Positions 1-10,486 of a stretch of DNA of 64,000 nt are shown here, piece by piece; positions within the stretch are counted from its first letter, which is position 1, and the number at the start of each line of letters is the position of its first letter. Made by a program: the position numbers and the translations under genes. The notes beneath the pieces were generated by a model that worked only from the letters and a program-made list of their open reading frames with translations, made no database searches and was not told the origin of the DNA. The stretch comes from an uncultured Verrucomicrobia subdivision 3 bacterium (GTDB lineage: Bacteria > Verrucomicrobiota > Verrucomicrobiia > Limisphaerales > UBA11358), in NCBI GenBank assembly GCA_903827955.1, contig CAIKKJ010000075.1:1-64000 (forward strand), given 5' to 3'.

Positions 1-557
1 GCCATCAGCTCGTCGTCCTTGATGAAATCAATTCCGGCTTCGCAGAGAACCTTTACCAAGTCTGCCGTCTGCTGCGGCGTCAGACCGATGCTGGGCTTGA
101 TGATCGTGCCGATGAGTGGCCGGTCTTCAACATTCGTCAGCTTGCGGCAGCCCGTGACACCGAACTTCGGTCCGCGAAAATGTTGCGCGAACGATGATGG
201 CAATTCCAAGTCCATCAGTTTCAATCCAGTGAACGCGGTGATCTCGTAAAGATTTCCCTGAATCGTGGAGACGAGCGTGGGCAAATTATAGCCCACATTT
301 TCTAGCGACCACGACACGACGACTTCGGCTCTTTGAAATTTTCCGGATGCGGATTTCGTCCCCGGCAAACTCGGCGTGCTCACGGAATCAAGCACGGAAA
401 TTTTCTCCACGCGCGCCGCGAAACGCTGCTTTAATTCCTCCGTCTCGCCCGGCACGGCGACGAATGTGCCGGACGACTGTTCGCCCGCTAGCGTCGCGGC
501 GGCCTGCGCCACATCAAGCGGCGTTTCAATCAGGTAGGTGGCAAAAATTCTTTCCAT
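1..557 (-). CDS. RuBisCO large subunit-like protein (form IV RLP), C-terminus truncated by window edge
   Basis: Manual translation of minus strand from ATG at 557: MERIFATYLIETPLDVAQAAATLAG...HFRGPKFGVTGCRKLTNVEDRPLIGTIIKPSIGLTPQQTADLVKVLCEAGIDFIKDDELM; IKP and KDDE RuBisCO-superfamily motifs. Missing from the ORF track because it runs off the edge. Confidence 0.85.
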   Translation of the reverse strand, partial: MERIFATYLIETPLDVAQAAATLAGEQSSGTFVAVPGETEELKQRFAARVEKISVLDSVSTPSLPGTKSASGKFQRAEVVVSWSLENVGYNLPTLVSTIQGNLYEITAFTGLKLMDLELPSSFAQHFRGPKFGVTGCRKLTNVEDRPLIGTIIKPSIGLTPQQTADLVKVLCEAGIDFIKDDELM

Positions 558-723
558 GCGGCGATGCGACAGTGTGCGTTTTTCCCGCCGCAAATCCAAG
601 CCCGTGCTTTGCTAAAAAACTGCCGAAAGACTTTTGAAAATCGCCAGTGAAACCAACCGGCAGCACCACGCCGCTTTGGGCGCACGGAGCGGGTTGGGAA
701 ATCAAAAACGTATCGTCCGTGGG

Positions 724-833
724 AAAGCGGTGTCGCGGCTCCCGCCTTGCCACCGCAGTCCAAGCCACTGGCGCACTGGTGGCAACGTTCGGAAACGCGG
801 AGCGTCTTGGAGTGCGGTAGTCCTCTACCGCTT
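724..833. repeat. Intergenic palindromic repeat-like sequence
   Basis: Inner arms ccaccgcagtccaag (750-764) and cttggagtgcggtag (806-820) match 12/15 as an inverted repeat; outer aagcggt (725-731) pairs with accgctt (827-833). Confidence 0.5.
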
Positions 834-906
834 GGCGGCTGGCTGGCACGCAAATGGAAAACCTCGCTGGACAGGTGGTTCAGTGAGAAATAATCTGCTC
901 AATGAA

Positions 907-1479
907 ATGAGTGTTTCAAATCTTTCCAAAAATTTCTTTCGCCTCATTGATGGGGAAATTGGCCCTTTCGACCGGCCGTTTCAATTTCGTCTGTTCCCTT
1001 TTGATGCCGGCGGCTCACTAAATTTTTTGAAAATTGCCGCGAAAAATGACGAGGGATTTGCAACTTTTGTTTCGTGGGATTTATTTGGCCACGAAAAACA
1101 GAAGCACGGCAAGTTCGGACGCTACGAATTGCTGGCAGTATGTGACGATGAAAAGTGGTGTATGGATGTGCTGTCCCAGATTGGCCGGCAAGGTTTGAAT
1201 GAACTCATTGAACCCGGAGACACGTTTGACCTTGGTCCGCTGCTAAAACCAGAAGCCCCGGTGCAAGGCGTGGTGTTTGAAGCAGCTTTGCAATTCAAAT
1301 TGCGTCAATGGATTTGGAGTGAGGCGTGCGGTTTGTTGCGCTGCATTGGGGTTACGCGGGCAGAATTGGAATTTGCCAGAAAGCACGGCGTGCCAGTTTT
1401 AATTGAACGATTGAAACGTGCGGAAATTTACCCAAAAACAATTGTTCAAAGAAAAGCTTCAGTCGATCTTGCCGAATAA
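907..1479 (+). CDS. Suppressor-of-fused (SUFU)-like domain protein
   Basis: In-frame ATG at 907 within ORF 634..1479; 190 aa with YELLAVCDDEKWC...IEPGDTFDLGPLL, reminiscent of bacterial SUFU domains. Confidence 0.5.
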   Translation: MSVSNLSKNFFRLIDGEIGPFDRPFQFRLFPFDAGGSLNFLKIAAKNDEGFATFVSWDLFGHEKQKHGKFGRYELLAVCDDEKWCMDVLSQIGRQGLNELIEPGDTFDLGPLLKPEAPVQGVVFEAALQFKLRQWIWSEACGLLRCIGVTRAELEFARKHGVPVLIERLKRAEIYPKTIVQRKASVDLAE

Positions 1480-1484
1480 TTTTC

Positions 1485-2831
1485 TCACTCAAACTGAAAT
1501 CCCTGCTGCCGGAGGCGCTGCAATTTGTAGAGCAGCGCGCGGCGGCTGATGCCGAGGGCTTTGGCGGTTTCCGTGCGGTTTTGCTTGTGCTGCTTCAAGC
1601 CGGCAAGAATCGCGGTGCGTTCAATTTCATCCATCGTCTGTGAATCCAAACTTAAAACCGGCGCGGCGTTTTTGGCGGCGTCACGTAATTTTGTGGGGAG
1701 ATGCTCCGGCAAAATTAATTCGCTTTGCGAGAGCAGCGCGGCGCGCTCGATGGCGTTGCGGAGTTCGCGCACGTTGCCGGGCCACGCGTAATTTTTCAGG
1801 CAGTCGGCGGTGGCCTCGGCGAGTCGCGTGCGATTGCGCGCGAGTTCGGAGACGAACAGATTTGCGAGCGGCAAAATGTCCTCGCGACGTTCGCGCAACG
1901 GCGGGAGATTTAATTCCACAACATTGAGGCGGTAAAATAAATCTTCGCGGAAACGTCCGGCTTTCACCTCGGCTTCAAGATCGCGATTGCTGGCGGCAAT
2001 GATGCGGGCGTTGGTGCGGATTTCGCGATTGGAACCGATGCGCTGAAATTTTCCATCCTGCGTCACGCGCAGGATTTTCGCCTGCAACGGCGGGGTCATT
2101 TCGGCGATCTCATCCAGAAAAATCGTGCCGCCGTCGGCTTCCTCGAAGCGTCCGATGCGCATGGCGCTCGCGCCGGTGAACGCGCCTTTTTCGTGGCCGA
2201 ACAATTCGCTTTCCAAAAGCGTTTCGGGAATCGCGGCGCAATTCACTTTGATAATTTTTCCGGTCGCCCGCGCACTCCACAGGTGAATCACATCAGCGAC
2301 GACTTCCTTGCCGGTGCCGCTTTCGCCGGTGATGAGCACGCGCGTTTCGGATGGCGCGATGAGCGCGAGTTGTTCAAACAGCGCGATGGTGAGCGGGCTT
2401 TGGGCGATGACGTGCGGCGGGAGATTTTTTTGCGCGCCGAGATTCAGCGGCGCAGATTGCGCGATGCCGGTGGCGGCGCGCACGGTGGCGAGGAGTTCGT
2501 CGAGGTCAATCGGCTTGGCGAGATAGTTCAGCGCGCCGTCGCGCATGGCGGTGACGGCTTCGCGGATGTCGGTGTAAGCAGTGACCAAAAGGACGGGCAG
2601 GGACGGAAAACCTTTGCGCGCGCGTTGCAAGGTTTCCAAACCAGAAAGCCCCGGCATCCGCACATCGGAAATCATCATGGAAAATTTTCCGTTCGGCAAA
2701 AGTTTCAGTGCGTGTTCGCCGGAGTCGGCGACGACGGTGTCAAAGCCTTGGCTGCGCAGGAACGAGTCCAGTAGGCTGCGCTGGCCGGGGTCGTCGTCCA
2801 CAATGAGGAGGCGCGGCGTTTCGTTTGGCAC
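1485..2831 (-). CDS. Sigma-54-dependent response regulator (NtrC/AtoC family)
   Basis: REC domain (VDDD...DVRMPGLSGLE), AAA+ GESGTGKE, GAFTGA motif, C-terminal Fis-type HTH. Confidence 0.95.
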   Translation of the reverse strand: MPNETPRLLIVDDDPGQRSLLDSFLRSQGFDTVVADSGEHALKLLPNGKFSMMISDVRMPGLSGLETLQRARKGFPSLPVLLVTAYTDIREAVTAMRDGALNYLAKPIDLDELLATVRAATGIAQSAPLNLGAQKNLPPHVIAQSPLTIALFEQLALIAPSETRVLITGESGTGKEVVADVIHLWSARATGKIIKVNCAAIPETLLESELFGHEKGAFTGASAMRIGRFEEADGGTIFLDEIAEMTPPLQAKILRVTQDGKFQRIGSNREIRTNARIIAASNRDLEAEVKAGRFREDLFYRLNVVELNLPPLRERREDILPLANLFVSELARNRTRLAEATADCLKNYAWPGNVRELRNAIERAALLSQSELILPEHLPTKLRDAAKNAAPVLSLDSQTMDEIERTAILAGLKQHKQNRTETAKALGISRRALLYKLQRLRQQGFQFE

Positions 2832-3013
2832 ACGGCGAGGCTAGCGTAACCGACTTGCGGCCAAAAGAAATTTTCGGCGGGCGGATTTTAACCGCCAAAT
2901 ACGAAAAGCGCCGCGGTAGGTGTGCGGCGAAACGCACATAGCGAATGGTTGTATTTGCCGCAGGACGGGGCTAGGCTCTGGCCACCATCCCATAAACGTC
3001 TCCGGAGGATCGC

Positions 3014-6000
3014 ATGAACCAAAAAACTGTCCTGGCCATGGCCATTAGCGCAGGTGCACTGGTTGGTCTTTTCTTTTTCCACCATTTGCCCATCGCGACC
3101 GGCAGCCGGACGGAAAACGCTGGCAGTGTCCCGCTAAAATCGGCGGTGAAAACGCCGGCGGCCAGCCAGCCGAGGTCAGCTAGGCCAGCACATTCCAAAC
3201 AGAATAATTTCACCTCAGATACTTTAGCGGATGCATTTCAAAATTTTTCGCAATGGGCGAGGCAATTTACGAATGGAACAGTGACGCTCGTGGACGGCCA
3301 GCGGTTCGCGTGGAAACGGCGCGAGGTGATGCGCGATTTGATTGAGCACAATCCGCAGCGCGCGTTGGAAATGGCCGTGCCGTTTGAGTTGCGCCAAAGC
3401 CTGCCGCATGAGGTCAGCAGGTTTTTCGAGGAGCAAGTGGACGGACGCGGCGATCTGGAAGTTTTGGCGGCAACGGATTTTTCAACGAGCGCGACGACCA
3501 TTTCCCGCAAGGTGCAAATTGGTGGCCGGCGGTTTGACGCGTTTGTTTATGGCCGCCGCAACGGACAAGTTTCACAATTAAACATTCCGCTGCACGGCGT
3601 GGCACTGGACGGTAAACTCGCGGTGGCCGCGCAGCCGTTGCGTGAACTGTCGCTGGCCGAGGCGACGGCGCTGGATGCGAAAACGGTTTCCGCGAATGCC
3701 ATTTGTTCCGTGTCCGGCCGCGCGGCGGATTCACGCGGCCACCAGATTTTCGCCGAGAGCGGCGGTGGCGTGCTACATTTTTGCGGCGTGGATCATTTTG
3801 ATCTGGCGGACCGGCAACTCGCGCTGGCCGAGAGCGGCGGGACTTCCGCCGGCACGTTTCCGATTATTCCGTCGGCCGCGCAGGACAACTGGACACACGG
3901 CCGCAAGTCTGTGCTCTACATCCGCGTGAATTTTCCCGACGACCTGACCGAGCCGATTTCCGAACCGGCGGCTTACACGGCGATGAATGGCGTGAATTCT
4001 TTTTACACGGAAAATTCCTACGACCTGACGTCACTCACCGCCACAGTCACGCCCGTCATCACGATGCCGCAGACCAAGGCGTATTATTCCGCCGACGCCG
4101 GCTTGCTGCTCAACGATGCGCGGACGTGGGCGAAAAAGGCCGGTTACGTCACGGCGAATTACGAACGCGACATCGTGGCGCTGACGAGTGTGCCAGGTTT
4201 TTCGTGGGGCGGGCTGGCGTTTGTCGGCGGCAAAGGCGTGTGGTTGCAAAGTTTTGGCGTGGGCGTGACCGCGCACGAACTTGGCCACAACTACGGTTTG
4301 TGGCACGCGAATTTTTGGGACACGCGCACGAACTTCAGCATGGTCGGGCCAGGCACGAATCTGGAATACGGAAATATTTACGACACGATGGGCCCGGCGG
4401 CGGCGGGCAACGCGCTGTTCAATGCCGTGCATAAAAATATTCTCGACTGGCTCAAGGCGGACGCCGTGCAGACCATCACGAGCAACGGCATTTACCGGCT
4501 TTATCCGTTTGACGTGCCGGCGGCGAAACGCGTCGCGGGCAGAAATTATGCGGCGGCGATAAAACGTGATTCGCTCCGTGATTGCTGGCTGGAATTCCGC
4601 ACGAAATACACGGCCAACGCGTGGGACGAGAACGGCCTGCTGCTCAACTGGACGCCGTGGGACGAAAGCAACGGCGGCGCGCACTTGATTGACACCACGC
4701 CCGGTTCACCGGATGCCAACGACACCGCGAGCCGCAGCGACGCGGCGGTCACGATTGGCCGGACGTTCAATGACCACGCCGCCGGGCTGCACCTCACGCC
4801 TTTGCTGCGCGGCGCGAGCGGCGCGGAGCCTTGGATTGATTATCAGGTGAACCTCGGCACGTTCACCAATAATCATCCGCCGGTGCTCGCCATCGAAGCC
4901 GACTTGACCAACGCTGCGCCGGGAACGCTCGTGCATTTTCACGCGACGGCTGCCGACCCGGACGGCGATGCGCTGGCGTATGCGTGGACGTTCGATGATC
5001 TGACGTTCTCCACGAACAACCAGCCGTGGATTGCAAAAACTTTTTCCGGCTCCGGCGACCATCTCGTGCGCTGCGTGGTCAGCGACATGAAAGGCGGCGA
5101 GGCCAGCGCGAATGTCATCGTGAGCACCGGCGCGTCGGCGAAATTCCGTTTGAGCGGACGCGTGACGGATGTGAACGGTTCACCGCTCGGCGGCGTGCTC
5201 GTGGGCAACGGACAAATTGACGCGGCAAAATTCATCGGCGGCTGGACGGACAGTGACGGCCGTTACACCATCGTCAACGTCAGCGTCACGAACAGCTTCG
5301 ACTTGCTGCCGCACCAGTTCGGCTACACCTATTCTAACGCGAACTGGGCGAATCCAATTTTCCCGACGAACAACACGGATGGTTTGGATTTCGTCGCGAC
5401 GCCGCTGCCATTAGTGAATGTTTTTGCCGATACCAATGCCGTCGTCGAAAGCGACGGCGCGGCGCACACGTTCACCGTCACGCGCACCGGCAGCGTGAGC
5501 AATGACCTGACCGTGAACCTAGTTTTGAGCGGCACGGCCACGCTGAGATCAGATTATTCGCTGACGCCGACGATTGTCGCCACGAACGGCGTGACGATTC
5601 CCGCCGGGACGAACAGCGTTACGTTCACTTTTCACGTTATCAACGACTCGCTCGTCGAAGGGCCGGAAACCATTTCGCTGACGCTGCTCGACGACGACCA
5701 GAACACGAGCAATCCCAACTACGCCATCGCGCCGCTCGGCGATGCGACCGTGACCATCATTGACGACGATTCACTCGTGACGCCGACCGTGATGCTCACA
5801 ACCACCACGCCGCAGATTTCCGAAAACGGCATGGATCCCGGCCAGCTCATCTTCACACGCCTCGGCAGCACGGCGGGAGATTTGGCCGTGAATTATTCCG
5901 TCAGCGGCACGGCGACGGCGGGCGCGGATTATGTCACGCTGCCGGGCGTGGCGGTGATTCCGACGGGGCAAAGCAGCGTGACGATTCCGCTGGTGCCGAT

Positions 6001-9000
6001 TGATGACAAAAATTTTGAGACCAATGAAACGGTCACTGCCACCCTCGCCACAAATGTCACTTACATCATCGGTTCACCGTCCGCTGCGACCATCACGATT
6101 CTCGATGATGATTTCATGACCGTGTCAGTTTATGCCACGGGCGATGCCGCCGAACCGGCGACCGTCGGAAAATTCACCGTGAAGCGGGACGGTGATTTGA
6201 CCGAGGCGCTCGTAGTAAATTACAACGTCAGCGGCACAGCCAGCAACGGCGTGGATTATTCCGCATTGAGCGGCATTGTGACAATTCCCGCCGGCGCGGC
6301 CTCGGCGGATATTTCCGTTGCGCCCATTGACGATTCGCTGTTGGAAGGCGACGAGACGGTGATGCTTTCGCTAACCAACACGGTGAACTACGATGTCGGC
6401 ACACCGGGCAGCGCCACGGTTTTCATCCGCGACAGCGAGCGGCCGACCATCACCATCAGCTCAACCAATACGCCGATCTCCGAACAAGGTGCGACGACGG
6501 GGCAATTCATCATCACGCGCAACAGTTCCGTTGGCGACCTCACCGTGTTCCTAAACATCAGCGGCACGGCCACAGCCGGCAGTGATTATGTGCCGCTCGA
6601 CAATCAGGTCCTCATCCCCGACGGCGCGACTTCCGCGACGCTCGATGTGATTCCGTTTCACGATTTGATTTTGGAGCCGATGGAAACCGTCATCGTGACG
6701 TTGCCGACAAACGCCAATTATTTCGTGTCCTCCTCGGCGAGCGCCACGGTGGAAATTCTGGACGACGGCACAAGCACGATTCCCGGCATCGGTTTTTGTT
6801 TTGCGACTTCCGCATTTTTGGAAGGCGAATCGCCGGGCATAGCGGTGACGTTGAGCCAGACTTCCAGCGTGCCGGTGCAGGTCGGCTACCGCGTCATCGG
6901 CGGCACGGCCTCAAGCAACCGCTATTCGCTGCCGCAGGGAATTTTGATCATTCCGTCAAACACCTGGGTCGCGTTCGTGCCGCTGAAAATCACCAACGAC
7001 TCCCTCGTCGAACCGCCGCAGACCATCCGCGTCACGCTCTTCAACCCGGCGAACGCCACGCTCGACGGCATTAAAATCCACACCTACACCATCCTCGATG
7101 ACGACGTATGTTCCGTGAGCGTCACCGCCACGCAGACGAACGCGGCGGAAACCGGTTTAGTCGCGGGCAACTTCCGCATCACGCGCGTCGGCTCGACCAA
7201 TTCCGCGCAGCCCGTGAATTTCCAAATCACCGGCAGTGCCAGCGCGCCGACAGATTATTCGCCGCTCGGAAATTCTACGGTGATCCCGGCGGGCGCGACG
7301 TTTGTGGATCTGCCGGTCACGCCGACGGATGACAACATGATGGAATTTCCGCAGACCGTGGTGCTGACTTTGACCAGTGCCACCAATGCAAATATCATTT
7401 CGCCCAACGTCGCCACCGTAACCATTGCAGACAACGACACGAATAATCTGCCCGTCGTCACCGTCACTTCCACCGACCATCCCAATGCGCTCGAAGGCGG
7501 CGCGAACGGCGAGTTTTTATTCACCCGCACCGGCCCGGTGACAAACGCGCTGACCATTTTATTTTCTGTCAGCGGCACAGCCGGCAACGGCGTGGACTAC
7601 GCAGCCATCACGAACGGCGTGACGATTCCTGCCGGCCAGTCGAACGCCATTGTGAGCGTCGCCGCCGTGGACGACACTTTGGTCGAGGGCGACGAGACGG
7701 TCATCATTTCGTTGACCGAGGGTGCGGATTATCGGACTGCGTATCCGGCGTTCGCAACGGTGACGATCCAAGACAACGACCAGCGCGTGTGGATTGATGC
7801 GAGCGATTTCATCGCGTCTAAATACGCGCCGAATCTTCCCGACCCCGGCCAGTTCACGTTCTCGCGCTTCGGCACGACGAACACGCCGGTCACCATTTTC
7901 TACGCCATCAGTGGCACGGCGAGCAACGGCCTCGACTACGCCAGCATCACCAACTTCATCGTCATCCCCGCCGGCCAACTCACCACGACGCTACCCATTT
8001 TACCGCAGCACAGCGGCATCGTCGTCGGGCCGGTGACGGTGACGCTCACGTTGCTGACGAACACCGCCTTCGTCCTCGGCGCGAAGACGAATGGCACGGT
8101 GACCATCAACGACGACATGCCGGCAGTTTCGATTTCCGCCGTGGTGACAAATGTTTTGGAAGGCAGCGGCTCGAACGGCGTCTTCCGCGTCACGCGCAGC
8201 GGCGACCCAAAATATGATTTCACCGCGCTGCTCGGCGTCGGCGGTCAGGCGACGTTCGGCGTGGATTATCCGCCGTTCGCGACGAATGTTTATTTTTCCT
8301 GCGGCGTGACCTCCGTGGATTTGTTCATCACGCCGACAAACGAAGTTGTGGTGGAAGGCGATGAATCGGTGCTCGCGTTCCTGCTGCCGAGTTCAGCGTA
8401 TTCCATCCTTTCGCCGAGCAACGCCGTGCTAACCATCGCCGACGCGGGCACAAATCAAACGCCACAGGTCATCATCACCAGCCCAAAAACTTACGTCGCC
8501 TTCGCCAACGGCACGAACGCCGGCTTGGTGCTGAATGCGACGATCATTGACGACAGCACCAACGACGTGCTGAAGTGGACGAAGGTGAGCGGGCCGGACA
8601 GCTACGTTTTCGGCGACCCCACGACGAACAACACCACGGTGACCTTCACCAACTCCGGCGTTTATTTGTTGCGGCTCACCGCGGACGACGGCCAGTTGCA
8701 AGGCCACGCAGACATTCTGGTTTTCGTCAGCACGGATGTTTTGAGCGTGACGAACATTTTGCATTGGACGCTCGATGACGGCAGTGGCACGAACGTCCTC
8801 GACTCATCAACGAACGGGCGCAACGGCACGCTGGTCGGCCAGCCAGCATGGATAACGAATGGCGCCATCGCCGGCGCCTTGAATTTTCACGGCACGAATG
8901 ATTGCGTGCGCCAGACCGCCGGCTCCAACACGTTGAACGGTTTGTCCGCCTTCACCGTCGCGCTGTGGATCAAACCGGCGACGAACGCGAGCCAGGGATT

Positions 9001-10453
9001 TTTGACGGCGGATGACGTCAGCACCAATTCTACCTTCAGTTTTTCCACACACACTTTTGCGTCTTGCGGAAATTCCACAAACGTCATCGAGACGACCGTT
9101 TCCACCACGCAGGGCGTGTTTCACCGCAGCAGCGCCAGCGGCGCGCTCAAGCCCGGCGCGTGGTCGCACGTCACGCTGACGTGGACGAACGGCGAGGCAC
9201 TGAAACTTTACATCAACGGCCAACTCGACCAACCGAACGTCGGCTTCATTGCGGGCAGCGGCGCGTTGACGAATTGCCCACAGTTCATCATCGGCAAGGG
9301 CGCGTGGGACAGCCCGGCCTCGTGGAGCGGCGGCGTTGATGATGTGCGCGTATTTGACCAGGCATTGAGCGCGTCGGAAATTCTCGCCCTCGCCGCCGGG
9401 CCGGTGACGAATCACGCGCCAGTCGTGGACGCCGGGCCGGACGTGAGCGTGCAGATGGGAATTCCCGTCACGCTCATCGGCACGGTCAGTGACGATGGCT
9501 TGCCGAATCCGCCTGCGTCCATCACCAACTGGTGGACGTATCTCGGCACGAATAATATCACGATCACCAATCCCGCGAGCCTCACGAACACCTTCGTTTT
9601 CGACACGCCGGGCGATTACGTTTTCCGCCTCACCGCATTCGACGGCGAGCTGACGAGCTTTGATGACGTGACCATCACCGTGCTGGAGCCGATTTACGTC
9701 AGCGTCAATGCCTCCATCAGCGATGCGAACGAACTTGGCCCCGTGCCCGGCGAATTCACCCTCACGCGCACCGGCGACACCAACAGCCCGCTCACCGTTT
9801 ATCTCGGCCTCTCCGGCACGGCGAGCAACGCGGTGGATTATGTTGCGGTGACCAACGCCGTCACGTTCGCCGCGCTAACGAATACAGTTGTCCTGACGCT
9901 CACACCCATCCTCGACGACCGCATCGAAGGCGATGAATCAGTGATGGTCACCGTGCAGACGAACCTCGCCTATGTCATCACCGGCAGCCCGGCAACCGTG
10001 ACGATTCATGATTCACCCTACGGTTTGTGGAGCATCCAGAATTTCACGATCGAGCAGTTGACCTTTCCGAACATCAGCGGCGCGGCGGCGGATTTTGAGC
10101 ACGACGGCGTGAACAATTTTTCCGAATACGCCTTCAACCACGACCCGAAAGCCGCCGACGGCAACCCGCCGTATCAATGGGGTTTTGAAACCAGCACGAA
10201 TGACAACAAGCCGCATCTCACCCTGACGTGGACGCGCCGGCTGCCGCCGCGCGATGTAGAATATGGCGTGTATGTCTCGACAAACTTGTTGGACTGGAAC
10301 ACAGGGACAAATTATGTGCAGGAATTTTTGCACACGAACGACCCGAACGGCATCACCGAAACCGTGAAGACCCGCGCGCTGGCGCCATTTCCGAATTCCA
10401 TAAAACTGTTCATGAACATCCGCGTATGGTTACAGCAAGTTCCCGCGCCTTGA
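3014..10453 (+). CDS. Giant secreted multidomain protein: metzincin-type zinc metalloprotease with PKD, about ten Calx-beta repeats, LamG-like domain and C-terminal module
   Basis: N-terminal signal segment; zinc motif HELGHNYGLWH; repeated [SGTA]...DY...IPAG...D(D)xLVEGDETV...ATVTIxDDD units; LamG-like ILHWTLDDGSGTNVLDSSTNGRNGTL. Confidence 0.88.
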   Translation: MNQKTVLAMAISAGALVGLFFFHHLPIATGSRTENAGSVPLKSAVKTPAASQPRSARPAHSKQNNFTSDTLADAFQNFSQWARQFTNGTVTLVDGQRFAWKRREVMRDLIEHNPQRALEMAVPFELRQSLPHEVSRFFEEQVDGRGDLEVLAATDFSTSATTISRKVQIGGRRFDAFVYGRRNGQVSQLNIPLHGVALDGKLAVAAQPLRELSLAEATALDAKTVSANAICSVSGRAADSRGHQIFAESGGGVLHFCGVDHFDLADRQLALAESGGTSAGTFPIIPSAAQDNWTHGRKSVLYIRVNFPDDLTEPISEPAAYTAMNGVNSFYTENSYDLTSLTATVTPVITMPQTKAYYSADAGLLLNDARTWAKKAGYVTANYERDIVALTSVPGFSWGGLAFVGGKGVWLQSFGVGVTAHELGHNYGLWHANFWDTRTNFSMVGPGTNLEYGNIYDTMGPAAAGNALFNAVHKNILDWLKADAVQTITSNGIYRLYPFDVPAAKRVAGRNYAAAIKRDSLRDCWLEFRTKYTANAWDENGLLLNWTPWDESNGGAHLIDTTPGSPDANDTASRSDAAVTIGRTFNDHAAGLHLTPLLRGASGAEPWIDYQVNLGTFTNNHPPVLAIEADLTNAAPGTLVHFHATAADPDGDALAYAWTFDDLTFSTNNQPWIAKTFSGSGDHLVRCVVSDMKGGEASANVIVSTGASAKFRLSGRVTDVNGSPLGGVLVGNGQIDAAKFIGGWTDSDGRYTIVNVSVTNSFDLLPHQFGYTYSNANWANPIFPTNNTDGLDFVATPLPLVNVFADTNAVVESDGAAHTFTVTRTGSVSNDLTVNLVLSGTATLRSDYSLTPTIVATNGVTIPAGTNSVTFTFHVINDSLVEGPETISLTLLDDDQNTSNPNYAIAPLGDATVTIIDDDSLVTPTVMLTTTTPQISENGMDPGQLIFTRLGSTAGDLAVNYSVSGTATAGADYVTLPGVAVIPTGQSSVTIPLVPIDDKNFETNETVTATLATNVTYIIGSPSAATITILDDDFMTVSVYATGDAAEPATVGKFTVKRDGDLTEALVVNYNVSGTASNGVDYSALSGIVTIPAGAASADISVAPIDDSLLEGDETVMLSLTNTVNYDVGTPGSATVFIRDSERPTITISSTNTPISEQGATTGQFIITRNSSVGDLTVFLNISGTATAGSDYVPLDNQVLIPDGATSATLDVIPFHDLILEPMETVIVTLPTNANYFVSSSASATVEILDDGTSTIPGIGFCFATSAFLEGESPGIAVTLSQTSSVPVQVGYRVIGGTASSNRYSLPQGILIIPSNTWVAFVPLKITNDSLVEPPQTIRVTLFNPANATLDGIKIHTYTILDDDVCSVSVTATQTNAAETGLVAGNFRITRVGSTNSAQPVNFQITGSASAPTDYSPLGNSTVIPAGATFVDLPVTPTDDNMMEFPQTVVLTLTSATNANIISPNVATVTIADNDTNNLPVVTVTSTDHPNALEGGANGEFLFTRTGPVTNALTILFSVSGTAGNGVDYAAITNGVTIPAGQSNAIVSVAAVDDTLVEGDETVIISLTEGADYRTAYPAFATVTIQDNDQRVWIDASDFIASKYAPNLPDPGQFTFSRFGTTNTPVTIFYAISGTASNGLDYASITNFIVIPAGQLTTTLPILPQHSGIVVGPVTVTLTLLTNTAFVLGAKTNGTVTINDDMPAVSISAVVTNVLEGSGSNGVFRVTRSGDPKYDFTALLGVGGQATFGVDYPPFATNVYFSCGVTSVDLFITPTNEVVVEGDESVLAFLLPSSAYSILSPSNAVLTIADAGTNQTPQVIITSPKTYVAFANGTNAGLVLNATIIDDSTNDVLKWTKVSGPDSYVFGDPTTNNTTVTFTNSGVYLLRLTADDGQLQGHADILVFVSTDVLSVTNILHWTLDDGSGTNVLDSSTNGRNGTLVGQPAWITNGAIAGALNFHGTNDCVRQTAGSNTLNGLSAFTVALWIKPATNASQGFLTADDVSTNSTFSFSTHTFASCGNSTNVIETTVSTTQGVFHRSSASGALKPGAWSHVTLTWTNGEALKLYINGQLDQPNVGFIAGSGALTNCPQFIIGKGAWDSPASWSGGVDDVRVFDQALSASEILALAAGPVTNHAPVVDAGPDVSVQMGIPVTLIGTVSDDGLPNPPASITNWWTYLGTNNITITNPASLTNTFVFDTPGDYVFRLTAFDGELTSFDDVTITVLEPIYVSVNASISDANELGPVPGEFTLTRTGDTNSPLTVYLGLSGTASNAVDYVAVTNAVTFAALTNTVVLTLTPILDDRIEGDESVMVTVQTNLAYVITGSPATVTIHDSPYGLWSIQNFTIEQLTFPNISGAAADFEHDGVNNFSEYAFNHDPKAADGNPPYQWGFETSTNDNKPHLTLTWTRRLPPRDVEYGVYVSTNLLDWNTGTNYVQEFLHTNDPNGITETVKTRALAPFPNSIKLFMNIRVWLQQVPAP

Positions 10454-10486
10454 CGCCACGGCAACTCCAGCCAATCATCCGCGAAT

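Noticed and set aside
2880-2910. gcgggcggattttaaccgcc hairpin as a riboswitch
   Set aside because: Short stem only; no conserved riboswitch core recognised.
3014-10453. Calx-beta repeats as evidence of a phage tail or RTX cluster
   Set aside because: No phage structural genes or type I secretion genes nearby; a single secreted protease-like ORF explains the region.
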